Below, piece after piece: positions 24,500-32,525 of a stretch of 48,873 nt of DNA (position 1 is its first letter; each line of letters begins with the position of its first letter). The translations under genes and the position numbers were made by a program. The notes under the pieces were generated by a model. It was given only the letters and a program-made list of their open reading frames with translations, did not search any database and had not been told where the DNA came from. The stretch spans positions 1 through 48,873 of the forward strand of contig NZ_JAHLPV010000018.1 in NCBI RefSeq assembly GCF_018918095.1, in the 5' to 3' direction. The stretch is from Acetivibrio sp. MSJd-27 (GTDB taxonomy: Bacteria > Bacillota > Clostridia > UMGS1840 > HGM11507).

Positions 24500-26965
24500 A
24501 TGAAAAAATTTGCTTTGTTGCTCCTGGCGTCTATGATCCTATCAGCGGTTCCGGTGGCAGCAGCCGATCTGGACAATGTTTCCTTCAGCGGTTATGAATC
24601 CCTTACTGACACCGCCATTACCGACTACCGCCAGACGCCTGACTGCATCGTATCGCAGAAAAACGGGACAAACATTTTGTGCACGACCACCTCCGGCGTG
24701 CCGGGAAAATTCAATGTATTTGACTTGGATGCCCGAAAGCTGATAGAGTCTTATAATCTGAACGAGGAAGCCACGGTCTGGTCTCACGCAGTGGATTCTC
24801 AGGGCCGGGTTTATCTGACAACCTATAACAACTGTAAAATGTACCGCTATACTCCTGCCCTGAGCAAATTTGAGGATTTGGGCTCTGTTGCCGGGGAAAG
24901 CGCTGGTCTTGCCATGGCTGTAGATGATCAGGACAATGTCTATATCAGTACCTATAAGAGGGCCAAGCTGATTAAATTCGATCCGAAAACCGGAGTGTTC
25001 ACCGATTTAGGGGTTGTGTTTCCCGACGCCCAGTATGCCAAATCTATGTCTTATTATAAGGGTTCTCTCTATATCGGCAGCAAAGCTCCGAATACCCGGC
25101 TGAAAAAATATGACCTTTCATCCGGCGTCTTTACCGAAATCGCCTTGCCTGATACCAATTTCAAGATTACATCTCTCTATTCCTCCCGGGTTGTGAGGGA
25201 TTATCTTATCAGCTATACGGAATCGGACGCAGGCGGAAAATGGCTCATCTACCATATTCCTGAGAACCGCTGGCTTCCGCCGGTATCCGGAGCAAACGGA
25301 CTGTACCCCTCCCCTGAAATAAACGGCAAATGCTATTTCCCTGCAGGCGGATATATTCAGGAATTTGATTTGGAATCCGAGACGGTAACTCAGACGGATA
25401 TCAAATACAATACTGGCTTCCGGCGGGGCGGGGCTGTCATGCTAAAAAATGACAGCTACCTGCCAAACCTCACTTTTGTACATGTCTTTTTCGATGGGAC
25501 GATTGCCTATCTGGATCCTGTCACTGGAAAGACACGGGGTGTGAAGGATGCTCTGCAATCCTGTCCCGCCGTGCTGCGAGGACTGGGATACTTGGAAGGC
25601 AAGCTGTATTACAGCACATATATGTCCACCATCGGCGTGGAATATGATGTCAATCAAAAAAGCCAGAACCGTTTTTCCTCCGGTCAGACGGAAGGAATTG
25701 CCGTGTCAGACGGGAAGGTGTATCTGGGGGTATACCCCGGTGCGAAAATTCACGAATTAGATCCTTCTAAGCCCTTTGACAGCACAAATCCAACCCTGCT
25801 GAAAGCCCTCAGTTCTGACGGGCAGGACCGCCCTTTTGCCCTAGAGGTCTTCGGCGATTATCTGGTTGCCGGAACCGTAGCGGATTATAACAGTGTGGGC
25901 GGCGCGCTTTCCCTTTATAACCGCAGGACAAAGCAATGGACGGTCAAAAAGAATATCATTCCGAATCAGAGCATTACCGGGTTGGCTTTCCGGAACGGAA
26001 AAATCTTTCTGTCTTCCTGCATCTATGGCGGTCTGGGAATCGATCCGGTGGAACAATCGGCACAGGTTGCGGTCTACGATATCGCTCAGCAAAAGCTTGC
26101 CGGAACATCATCGCTGAAGCTCCCCCAAACCTCACAGGCAATCACCTTTATCGGTGATCTTGAGATGGGGCCGGATAATCTGCTGTGGGGTGTGAGCAGC
26201 GGTGCGCTGTTTGCTCTGAATCCCGATACGCTGGAGCTGGTAAAATCAAAAAGCTATGAGCCTATGAGCTATGGAAGGCAGTGGCGCCCCTTCCGTATAT
26301 TCTTTGACAACGGTTACCTCTATGCGACTATCCGGAATATCCTGTATGTGGTTGACCCGAACACGCTGGAAGCAAAAAAGGTTCTGCCAGGTTCCAGCGA
26401 AAACGCCCCTCTCACCGAACTGGTAAAAGGGGACGATGGCTATCTGTATTTTATAGAGGAAACCCAGCAGACCGTGATCAAGCGGATCAAAATGGACTAT
26501 GCTGTGCAGGCATCCCTGATAGGCTCTTCGACCGACGAGAACAACAAGGTTTTTCTGCAGTTTGCTAACGCCTCAAATATCAAAAGCGAAATCCATATAT
26601 GGAAAGACGGAGTTTTGAAAAAGACGGGAACCGCCGCTGTGAGCGGGGATGGTACGGCAGAGATCACTGCCCTTTTGGACGAAGTTGGAGATTATGAAGT
26701 CTCCGCCATTATAAACGGTACGGAAACCGGAAAGATAACCCTGTCGCGGACAGCAAAAATAGAGCGTCTGGCGGAAAAAAGCGATTTGGATTCCATGACC
26801 GCCGCCGAAAAGGAAAAATGGGAGCCTTATATCATTGCGCAGGAAGTGGAAACCTTTGAGCCGGACCGGATTGAATTTCCGGAGAGCTGTCTGGTAAAGC
26901 TGGATGTAAAAATCAACGGGAGCTATTTTACCACGGTAAAAACCGATTGGCGGATAACCCCTTAA
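24500..26965 (+). CDS. Secreted beta-propeller repeat protein, function unknown
   Basis: The 821-residue protein has a cleavable signal peptide (MKKFALLLLASMILSAVPVAAAD). About ten or more repeats of roughly 45-60 residues follow. Each has a glycine or aspartate turn, then a strand such as GRVYLTTYNN, DNVYISTYKR, GKVYLGVYPG or GYLYATIRNI, then a phrase like LIKFDPKTGVFTDLG. This is the pattern of NHL/WD40/PQQ-like propellers, probably two stacked wheels. Residues about 690-770 look like an immunoglobulin-like sandwich (EIHIWKDGVLKKTG, GDYEVSAII). No LPXTG, SLH or membrane anchor is present, so it should be released or held by other surface material. No catalytic residues could be assigned; carbohydrate binding or lyase activity is possible. 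Confidence 0.75.
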   Translation: MKKFALLLLASMILSAVPVAAADLDNVSFSGYESLTDTAITDYRQTPDCIVSQKNGTNILCTTTSGVPGKFNVFDLDARKLIESYNLNEEATVWSHAVDSQGRVYLTTYNNCKMYRYTPALSKFEDLGSVAGESAGLAMAVDDQDNVYISTYKRAKLIKFDPKTGVFTDLGVVFPDAQYAKSMSYYKGSLYIGSKAPNTRLKKYDLSSGVFTEIALPDTNFKITSLYSSRVVRDYLISYTESDAGGKWLIYHIPENRWLPPVSGANGLYPSPEINGKCYFPAGGYIQEFDLESETVTQTDIKYNTGFRRGGAVMLKNDSYLPNLTFVHVFFDGTIAYLDPVTGKTRGVKDALQSCPAVLRGLGYLEGKLYYSTYMSTIGVEYDVNQKSQNRFSSGQTEGIAVSDGKVYLGVYPGAKIHELDPSKPFDSTNPTLLKALSSDGQDRPFALEVFGDYLVAGTVADYNSVGGALSLYNRRTKQWTVKKNIIPNQSITGLAFRNGKIFLSSCIYGGLGIDPVEQSAQVAVYDIAQQKLAGTSSLKLPQTSQAITFIGDLEMGPDNLLWGVSSGALFALNPDTLELVKSKSYEPMSYGRQWRPFRIFFDNGYLYATIRNILYVVDPNTLEAKKVLPGSSENAPLTELVKGDDGYLYFIEETQQTVIKRIKMDYAVQASLIGSSTDENNKVFLQFANASNIKSEIHIWKDGVLKKTGTAAVSGDGTAEITALLDEVGDYEVSAIINGTETGKITLSRTAKIERLAEKSDLDSMTAAEKEKWEPYIIAQEVETFEPDRIEFPESCLVKLDVKINGSYFTTVKTDWRITP

Positions 26966-26976
26966 AATCGGTTTTT
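26938..26976 (+). terminator. Terminator overlapping the end of the propeller gene
   Basis: AAAAACCGATT in the last codons pairs with AATCGGTTTTT just after the stop codon, ending in a T tract. Confidence 0.65.
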
Positions 26977-26990
26977 CCCTTATTTCCCTA

Positions 26991-27217
26991 CCTGTCATTC
27001 TGAGCGAAGCGAAGAATCTCAAAGCTGACTCGCCTGGGGATTCAATAAGGGCTTGCCCCGTCATTCAACGAGGACAAGGGCACTGCATAGCAGTACCGCA
27101 ATCAGCGGGAGATTGTACTCCCGCTGATTGCGGATATGGAACCCGCCACCTTAAGAGGCGGGGGACATCTTGCCCGCAGTTATAAGCTGGGAGATTTCTC
27201 GTTTCTCGGAATGACAG
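26991..27217. repeat. Outer inverted repeat (CCTGTCATTCTGAGCG type) split by repeat copy B
   Basis: The left part reads CCTGTCATTCTGAGCGAAGC and on to GAATCTC (26991-27020). The right part, GAGATTTCTCG to GGAATGACAGG (27191-27217), is its imperfect complement. The multi-hairpin repeat copy B lies between the two halves, so it appears to have landed inside an older palindromic element. Confidence 0.7.
27041..27184 (+). repeat. Multi-hairpin dispersed repeat, copy B
   Basis: The 144 bases match copies A and C closely. The long stem is perfect here (CCGCAATCAGCGGGAG with CTCCCGCTGATTGCGG, 16 bp). Compared with copy A, one G-C pair has become A-T on both sides. The outer GGGC and GCCC can close the whole structure. 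Confidence 0.88.
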
Positions 27218-27248
27218 GCAGGCGGCTTTTTCGTTTGTTTTCAGCAGT

Positions 27249-27286
27249 AAAATAGGAACTTCTCATCGAGAGGTTCCTATTTTTTA
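27249..27286 (+). terminator. Hairpin with T tract
   Basis: AAAATAGGAACTTCTC pairs with GAGAGGTTCCTATTTT (one wobble) around ATC, ending in TTTTTT. It could serve either strand. It separates the repeat cluster from the small two-gene module. Confidence 0.75.
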
Positions 27287-27352
27287 TCTTGCCTTCTTTC
27301 TGCTTGCCAGGTGAGTGCTTACAGCGTAATACGATTATATACAATATAAACT

Positions 27353-27381
27353 TTGATTCCGACTTCCCATTGATGTAAAAT
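27353..27381 (+). promoter_or_regulatory. Promoter of the ribbon-helix-helix module
   Basis: TTGATT (27353-27358) and TAAAAT (27376-27381) are 17 bp apart. The first gene starts 32 bases after the -10 box. Confidence 0.55.
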
Positions 27382-27412
27382 AAAACTATAATATTCAAAT
27401 CGAGGTGGTTCC

Positions 27413-27592
27413 ATGGGAATCGAAAGAAAAGTATGCAGCTTCCGGTTAGAAAAAGAACTGATTGATCAACTGCTGTATTTTGCAGGTTTGGAAAACCGAA
27501 CTCTCTCCAATTTTATCGAGACTATTCTGAAATCCTACCTGAATGAACGTCAAAAAGATATCCCTTCTATAGATAGGAGGGATATTTTATGA
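27413..27592 (+). CDS. Small ribbon-helix-helix-like DNA-binding protein
   Basis: This 59-residue protein has the layout of MetJ/Arc-type repressors: a basic beta strand (ERKVCSFRLEKELID), a first helix (DQLLYFAGLEN) and a second helix starting RTLSNFIETILKSYL. Such proteins bind operators as dimers and often control their own operon, including plasmid, phage or toxin-antitoxin genes. GAGGTGG precedes the ATG. The stop codon overlaps the start of the next gene (ATGA), so the two are translationally coupled. Confidence 0.72.
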   Translation: MGIERKVCSFRLEKELIDQLLYFAGLENRTLSNFIETILKSYLNERQKDIPSIDRRDIL

Positions 27593-27813
27593 CTTCTCGT
27601 TTAGATACAGATTCAGAAAGGTACCGAAAGCTATCGAACCAACTTCATGAACTGGAAGAAAAGCTGATGAATACGCTCAACCTGGAACAATTCCGAATCT
27701 ATCACGAACTGCAGGTTTGCCGCTTTCAGATAGACGCTGTGGAATGCGCGCGTATATCCGCTGTCAAACAGGAGATTCTGAACGCGATAAAAGCGGATTG
27801 TGGGAAAAAATAA
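27589..27813 (+). CDS. Small helical protein coupled to the ribbon-helix-helix gene
   Basis: The 74-residue protein is predicted to be nearly all helix, with heptad-like charged and hydrophobic spacing (RYRKLSNQLHELEEKLMNTL and EQFRIYHELQVCRFQ). It has no signal peptide or membrane segment. AGGAGGG inside the end of the preceding gene serves as its ribosome binding site. Small coiled proteins of this kind occur in Clostridia near accessory DNA, but the function is unknown. A toxin, antitoxin or accessory subunit role is possible and unproven. Confidence 0.65.
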   Translation: MTSRLDTDSERYRKLSNQLHELEEKLMNTLNLEQFRIYHELQVCRFQIDAVECARISAVKQEILNAIKADCGKK

Positions 27814-27822
27814 TTAAGGAAC

Positions 27823-28224
27823 TCACTCGTCTATGTCCAGCAAAGGCACTTCGATAGGCTGATATTCGCTGTCCATCGCCACAAAAACAAAGTCTGCACG
27901 GTTGGCAATAATCGTATTTCCCGTTTTCAGGTTTTCCGCAACCGCCTCCACGCTGATGTTCATGGAGGTTCTGCCCACCTTTGTAAGTTTTGCTGTCAGC
28001 GTGACCATTTCCCCCATGCGCACGGGATGCTTAAAATCGATGTGGTCAACCGCCGCCGTTACCACCGCCTCATTGGCGTGCCGTGCGGCGGCAAGTCCTG
28101 CACAGATATCCATCCAGTGCATCAGAGTTCCTCCCAAAAGATTTCCCAGCGGATTGGTATCGTTGGGCAGCACTTGCTGTACCATGGTAACAGTGGAATC
28201 GGATACTTTTTTTGTCTTTCTCAT
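27823..28224 (-). CDS. Acyl-CoA thioesterase (hotdog fold, YciA-like)
   Basis: The 133-residue protein matches the bacterial acyl-CoA hydrolase family. An N-terminal strand is followed by the hotdog helix region NPLGNLLGGTLMHWMDICAGLAA, which contains the catalytic acidic residue (MD), and then AVDHIDFKHPVRMGEMV and VFVAMD. It releases CoA from acyl-CoA in the cytoplasm, probably as a hexamer. The likely ribosome binding site is AAAGGA about 10 bases before the ATG. It ends ten bases from the oppositely oriented small gene, with no terminator in between. Confidence 0.88.
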   Translation of the reverse strand: MRKTKKVSDSTVTMVQQVLPNDTNPLGNLLGGTLMHWMDICAGLAAARHANEAVVTAAVDHIDFKHPVRMGEMVTLTAKLTKVGRTSMNISVEAVAENLKTGNTIIANRADFVFVAMDSEYQPIEVPLLDIDE

Positions 28225-28323
28225 CTCTTCTATTTCCTTTCTTTCAGACAGATTGGCTGCTTTTGATAAGTATAGAGCCTGAACAAGATTTTTCTTGTTC
28301 GTGGCGTTTCACCTCTCTCGCGT

Positions 28324-28355
28324 AAAAAAGAGCAGAAGCAAATCGCTTCTGCTCT
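28324..28355 (-). terminator. Terminator of the ABC importer operon
   Basis: GAGCAGAAGC and GCTTCTGCTC form a perfect 10-bp stem with a five-base loop, followed by TTTTTT on the minus strand, about 30 bases past the last gene of the operon. Confidence 0.85.
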
Positions 28356-28381
28356 CTATTATATCCAATTTCTGAAAAAGT

Positions 28382-28699
28382 TCAATCAAAAACATAAAAA
28401 TCGATGATATTACAGCAATTGGATTTTACGCAGGAAAGTTCATTCAAGACTCTTTCTCTTATTCTATATTGAAAGCAATACTCGCCTTCCTCCAGATCAA
28501 AAATGCATTTGATTATGGTCTTTTCGCCTTCAATACGGTCAATTTTTGGTGTGTTTCCTGTAAACATCGCGCCGACAAAATAAATTTTATTGTGAAAGAG
28601 AATTCTGCCGGTCTGTTTTTTCTCTTTCTGATAGATCGTTAATATACTGCCATTCGGGTCCCTGGCCGCAATATTGACCAGCAATTGAGTCGTATTCAT
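28382..28699 (-). CDS. Hypothetical protein at the end of an ABC importer operon
   Basis: A 105-residue protein with no recognised family. It appears beta-rich (NGSILTIYQKEK, TGRILFHNKIYFVGAMF, ECYFQY-like strands) and contains four cysteines near the C-terminus (SCVKSNCCNIIDF). There is no signal peptide. The start is the ATG after AAGGGTGG, three codons after an in-frame GTG. It begins 14 bases after the binding-protein gene and precedes the operon terminator, so it is probably cotranscribed with the importer and may handle the imported compound. Confidence 0.65.
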   Translation of the reverse strand: MNTTQLLVNIAARDPNGSILTIYQKEKKQTGRILFHNKIYFVGAMFTGNTPKIDRIEGEKTIIKCIFDLEEGEYCFQYRIRERVLNELSCVKSNCCNIIDFYVFD

Positions 28700-28713
28700 A
28701 AAGACCACCCTTA

Positions 28714-29718
28714 CTATTTGTTTGTCTCTTTTGCCTTTTCTGCGTATGTATTATTGACGATCTGTTCATACGGTGCTTTTTTGGAGAGCTCACCCGCTGA
28801 CGTCATAACTGTCTGGAGCAGTTCAAAGGAAGAGGATTTCATCACCGGATCTTTTGACCAGGCATCGATATCCTGATATCTCTGCACCACGGTTGTCAGG
28901 AGTTCCAGATCTGTGTCCGGGAAAGAAGGCTGAATCACTTGGGCAATCTCCTTTGCACTATGATTTGCAACCCACTGCTGTCCCTTATAGATAGCATTGG
29001 TGAATTTCTGGATGATATCAGCGTTCTTCTGGATATAACTTTTCTTTGCAAAGTAGGCCGTATATGGAATTTCGCCTGCTTCCTGTCCGATAGAGGAGAG
29101 TACGTATCCCTTCCCCTCCTTTTCCACCATGGAAGCAGTCGGTTCAAACAGAGCCACATAGTCTCCTGTTCCGGCTGTGAACGCACCTGCCATCAGGGCA
29201 AATTGGATACTGTCGTCCAGCGTGACATCCTGTCCGGGCGTCAGCCCTTTGGATTTGATGACATATTCCAGAGCCATATAGGGAACGCCGCCTTTTCTTC
29301 CCGGAAGAACAACAGAACCTTTGACTTTGGCCCAGTCAAAAGGATCGTCTGGAGTTCTCCCTACCAAAAAGGAACCATCCCTCTGTGTCATCTGTGCGAA
29401 CACTTGAGTGTGATCCTCCTTCCCCTCGTTGTATACATAGATGGAAGCCTCCGGCCCTGCGAAACCGATGTCAATATGGTCGGAGAGCACGGCAGACATT
29501 ACCTTATCTGCCCCCTGTCCGTTGGAAAGTTCCAGTTCAATGCCCTCCTCCGCAAAAAAGCCTTTATTGATGGCAACATACTGAGGCGCATAGAAGACGG
29601 AATGAGTCACCTCACTGACCCGTACCTTCTGCAGTTTTTCTCCTCCGCACCCGGCAAAACAGAAAGCACCGACTGCAAACAGAAGGGGGATGCAAAGAAA
29701 TTTTTTGACTTTTTTCAT
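28714..29718 (-). CDS. ABC importer substrate-binding lipoprotein (NMT1/SsuA/ThiY-like)
   Basis: The 334-residue protein has a lipoprotein signal (AFCFAGCGGE, Cys24) and the periplasmic-binding fold typical of NMT1/THI5-like proteins: VFYAPQYVAINKGFFAEEGIELEL and AVLSDHIDIGFAGPEASI. Relatives bind pyrimidine precursors of thiamine, sulfonates, taurine or aromatic acids. No riboswitch was seen upstream of the operon, which argues against thiamine control. AAAGGAG precedes the ATG. A perfect stem-loop lies between this gene and the permease gene and could protect its mRNA, keeping the binding protein in excess. Confidence 0.87.
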   Translation of the reverse strand: MKKVKKFLCIPLLFAVGAFCFAGCGGEKLQKVRVSEVTHSVFYAPQYVAINKGFFAEEGIELELSNGQGADKVMSAVLSDHIDIGFAGPEASIYVYNEGKEDHTQVFAQMTQRDGSFLVGRTPDDPFDWAKVKGSVVLPGRKGGVPYMALEYVIKSKGLTPGQDVTLDDSIQFALMAGAFTAGTGDYVALFEPTASMVEKEGKGYVLSSIGQEAGEIPYTAYFAKKSYIQKNADIIQKFTNAIYKGQQWVANHSAKEIAQVIQPSFPDTDLELLTTVVQRYQDIDAWSKDPVMKSSSFELLQTVMTSAGELSKKAPYEQIVNNTYAEKAKETNK

Positions 29719-29740
29719 GGAAACACTCCTTTCACAAGAT

Positions 29741-29765
29741 ACACAGGCGCTTTAAGCGCCTGTGT
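29741..29765 (-). other. Intercistronic perfect hairpin in the ABC importer operon
   Basis: ACACAGGCGCTT and AAGCGCCTGTGT form 12-bp arms separated by one base. It overlaps the permease stop codon and lies 20 bases before the binding-protein ribosome binding site. No T tract follows, so it is more likely an mRNA-stability or processing element than a terminator. Confidence 0.7.
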
Positions 29766-30579
29766 GGTTGATACATTTATTTACCAGCCTTTCCAGCAGC
29801 ACGACTCCCTCATATAAAAGAGCCGCAACCACCGAAAGGATGATGACGCTGGTCATGACCAGATCCAGTTTAAATACCTGCCCTCCATACACGATAAGGT
29901 ATCCAAGCCCCGCTTTGGAAACCAGGAATTCCCCTGCGATAACGCCTACCAGAGAAAGTCCGATATTGATTTTCAGCGAGTTGAACAGAGTACTTAGATT
30001 GGACGGAAAAATCACCTTCGTGAAAATCTGTCTGCGTGTCGCACCGAAGGTCTGGACCATTTTAATTTTCTCCTGCTCCGTATGCATAAAGCCGTTTAAC
30101 ATCTCCAGCACTGTGACAATCAGCGATATGGCAAGAGCCATCACAATGATAGCGTTGGTTCCCGCACCGACCCAGATGATAATGATAGGCCCCAGCGCAA
30201 TTTTCGGCAGACTGTTTAAAACCACCAGGAAGGGCTCGCAGACTTTTGATATATAGGGCGACCACCATAGGATAACAGCCGTCAGGGTACCCATACACGC
30301 GCCCAGCAGAAAACCAACGATTGTCTCATAGCAGGTGACGCCCAGATGAAGCAGCAGATCGTTTGATGACAGGTTCGCAAAGGTTTTTAAAATGCGGGAA
30401 GGCTGGCTTGTGATAAAGCTGTCGATCATCTTTAAATCAGCGCAGATTTCCCAAACAGCAAAAAAGCCGGCCAAAAGCAATATCTGGACAACAAATATAG
30501 ATATTTTTCTTAATTTCGTTCTTTTTAAGTAGGAGATTCTCTCTTTGGAGAGCCCTGCTTTTTGATTAGAGATGTACAT
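29752..30579 (-). CDS. ABC importer permease (SsuC/TauC/ThiX-like)
   Basis: The 275-residue membrane protein has about six helices and the BPD-permease loop (KMVQTFGATRRQIFTKVIFPSNL, in parts, near residues 180-202) that docks to the ATPase. GVIAGEFLVSKAGLGYLI near the C-terminus is a hallmark of the SsuC/TauC group. GGAG eight bases before the ATG at 30579 makes it preferable to the preceding TTG. It overlaps the end of the ATPase gene by 14 bases. Confidence 0.88.
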   Translation of the reverse strand: MYISNQKAGLSKERISYLKRTKLRKISIFVVQILLLAGFFAVWEICADLKMIDSFITSQPSRILKTFANLSSNDLLLHLGVTCYETIVGFLLGACMGTLTAVILWWSPYISKVCEPFLVVLNSLPKIALGPIIIIWVGAGTNAIIVMALAISLIVTVLEMLNGFMHTEQEKIKMVQTFGATRRQIFTKVIFPSNLSTLFNSLKINIGLSLVGVIAGEFLVSKAGLGYLIVYGGQVFKLDLVMTSVIILSVVAALLYEGVVLLERLVNKCINHTGA

Positions 30580-31333
30580 CAAGATCGCTCCAAATCGTAT
30601 TAAAATATGTGCTGAATTCCGGCATTTTCCTGGTTTTTAAAGGTTCCCGCTCTTCCATATCAAAAGTTGTTTCGTAGATGCTTTTAACCATCCCGGGTCT
30701 TCTTGTCAGAACGACAACCCGATCCGCCATGCTGATGGCCTCCGGGATATCGTGGCTTACCATGACAGACGTCTGGTTCTCTTTTTTCAGTATCTGATAG
30801 ACATCCTGGCTCACCGCCAGACGAGTCTGATAATCCAACGCGGAGAACGCCTCATCCAGCAAAAGAAGTTTCGGGCGTGTGGCCAAAGTCCTTATAAGCG
30901 CCGCCCTCTGCCTCATTCCGCCGGATAGCTGGGCGGGATACTTGTCTTTAAATTCAAATAGGCCATAGGTTTTCAAAAGTTCTGTCACATACGCTATGTT
31001 TTCTTTTGTGAGCATGTGCCGGATCTCCAGCCCTAGAATCACATTTTTATAGATCGTGCGCCATTCCAGCAGATTATCCTTCTGCAGCATATAGCCCACC
31101 TTATCGGAGATGCCGTTTATCGGTTCCCCTGCAATATATATTTCACCGGAAGTCGGTTTCAGAAGTCCGGATATGATGGAAAGCAATGTGGATTTCCCGC
31201 AGCCGCTGGGACCTACAATAGAAATAAACTCTCCCCGGCGGATGGATAAATTGATATCCTTTAAGGCTTCCACCTCGCCGGTTTTGTCCTGATACTTTTC
31301 ACTGATATGTTTCAGTACAAGCATATCGTTCAA
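30566..31333 (-). CDS. ABC importer ATP-binding protein (SsuB/TauB-like)
   Basis: The 255-residue ATPase carries Walker A GPSGCGKSTLL (near residue 40), the Q-loop GYMLQKDNLLEW, the signature LSGGMRQRAALIRTLA, Walker B KLLLLDEAFSALD and the switch His in MVSHDIPEA. It powers the importer encoded by the next two genes. GAGGTG is seven bases before a TTG codon at 31331-31333, so translation probably starts at TTG; the next ATG is three codons on. It is the first gene of the operon. Confidence 0.88.
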   Translation of the reverse strand: MNDMLVLKHISEKYQDKTGEVEALKDINLSIRRGEFISIVGPSGCGKSTLLSIISGLLKPTSGEIYIAGEPINGISDKVGYMLQKDNLLEWRTIYKNVILGLEIRHMLTKENIAYVTELLKTYGLFEFKDKYPAQLSGGMRQRAALIRTLATRPKLLLLDEAFSALDYQTRLAVSQDVYQILKKENQTSVMVSHDIPEAISMADRVVVLTRRPGMVKSIYETTFDMEEREPLKTRKMPEFSTYFNTIWSDLDVHL

Positions 31334-31515
31334 CTTTCATCACCTCTTTTTCCTTCTATACTTTATCTTATTAAAAGAAGATGATTTTGGTGTAAAATAA
31401 ATTTTGGCTCCTTCAGCGGTCTCTCTGTTTTGATATTCAACTCCCCAGAATAATTTTCAAAAAAGGAAGGCACTTCTTTTCTCTCCTGCATAAACTGCTT
31501 GTGAAGGAGGTTACA

Positions 31516-32499
31516 ATGATGAGTTGTAATAACAGTAATAACATTTTTTCAAATAACACCAAAATTTTAAAACGCGATGGTTCCTGCGGATGCGGATGTG
31601 ACCGCGAGCCCGAAAACACATGCGGATGCGGATGCAGCCATGAGACGCAGGCAGAAAACAATGAAATCCGGTTAAACGATTTCTGTAACGTTCCGGAATG
31701 TCCGCCTGTAAAAAATTTTTGCTGTGAAGGCATAACACCTGATAGAAACAGCGGGGGCAAATCAAAAGATATCTTTGCCTATGTCAACCAGATTGTTGAT
31801 TCCAAATCTGTTCAAGGTACCCAGTTAAACGAAATGATACGTTTAACCCCTCAGAACTGCGACCTGATTGCAGAATTCACAGACTGCAACGGATGCTCCT
31901 GTGCTCAGCCGGTTTTAGACAGTGATTCCTGCTTTAAGGTTTTGGCTTATGAATCCAAGATCGACGTTGCATTTCCAACAGCAACCCTTCCGAACACGGC
32001 ATTTGTCATTAATAAATACATTCCTTCCGCAGTGATTTCAGACAGCAGAAACATGTATGAACTGCCTCTGGCCAACTTCAACAATGCAATTTACAATGAC
32101 ATATGTACGCTGGAAGGGAGAAATTCTTCCGCTCCGCTGATCGTTGCTCCGATGGGTACGACCATCACCTATCAGGCATCTTTCGTTCTGTGCGGGACAG
32201 TTACGTCCAATTCAGGCGTCTTTAAGTTCAAGTTTATCATTGATATGGATGAACCGATTACGTCCTGTCACTGCACCAGCTTTATGCTGCCTGAAATTTG
32301 TCTGCCCCGTATTAACTGTTTTGAAGATCCCAGACTGCTGGTCGGATTCTGTTATGACAGCCAGCTGGTCGCACCCAACATCGATATCAGCAATGACGGC
32401 CAGCTGGTATTCACTTCCGCGCTGATGATCTCTCCTACAATGAAAGCGGAGACGGTTGTAAACAAGAAAGTCATCCTCAACGTGAGAGAAATCTGCTAA
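31516..32499 (+). CDS. Cysteine-rich protein of unknown function
   Basis: The 327-residue protein begins MMSCNNSNN and soon has two CGCGC clusters separated by 10 residues (CGCGCDREPENTCGCGC), which could bind metal or form crosslinks. Further cysteines follow (CPPVKNFCCEG, DCNGCSCAQ, CHCTSF, CEDP-like). The rest looks beta-rich, with a repeated-domain appearance around residues 100-327. No signal peptide or membrane segment is seen, so it might be a spore- or coat-type structural protein, as cysteine-rich coat proteins of Clostridia are, but this is a guess. The start follows AAGGAGGTTACA; the frame opens five codons earlier at GTG. It is transcribed alone. Confidence 0.7.
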   Translation: MMSCNNSNNIFSNNTKILKRDGSCGCGCDREPENTCGCGCSHETQAENNEIRLNDFCNVPECPPVKNFCCEGITPDRNSGGKSKDIFAYVNQIVDSKSVQGTQLNEMIRLTPQNCDLIAEFTDCNGCSCAQPVLDSDSCFKVLAYESKIDVAFPTATLPNTAFVINKYIPSAVISDSRNMYELPLANFNNAIYNDICTLEGRNSSAPLIVAPMGTTITYQASFVLCGTVTSNSGVFKFKFIIDMDEPITSCHCTSFMLPEICLPRINCFEDPRLLVGFCYDSQLVAPNIDISNDGQLVFTSALMISPTMKAETVVNKKVILNVREIC

Positions 32500-32525
32500 G
32501 CCATCATTCAAAACATAAGAGATAA

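Noticed and set aside
28939-29817. A 292-codon open frame antisense to the importer binding-protein gene
   Set aside because: The minus-strand gene has a lipoprotein signal and conserved binding-protein motifs; the antisense frame has neither a start signal nor a fold.
31334-31515. TPP riboswitch upstream of the NMT1/SsuA-like importer operon
   Set aside because: The leader lacks the CTGAGA core and the ACCTGAT...GGATAATGCC region of the thiamine element, so thiamine control is not supported.
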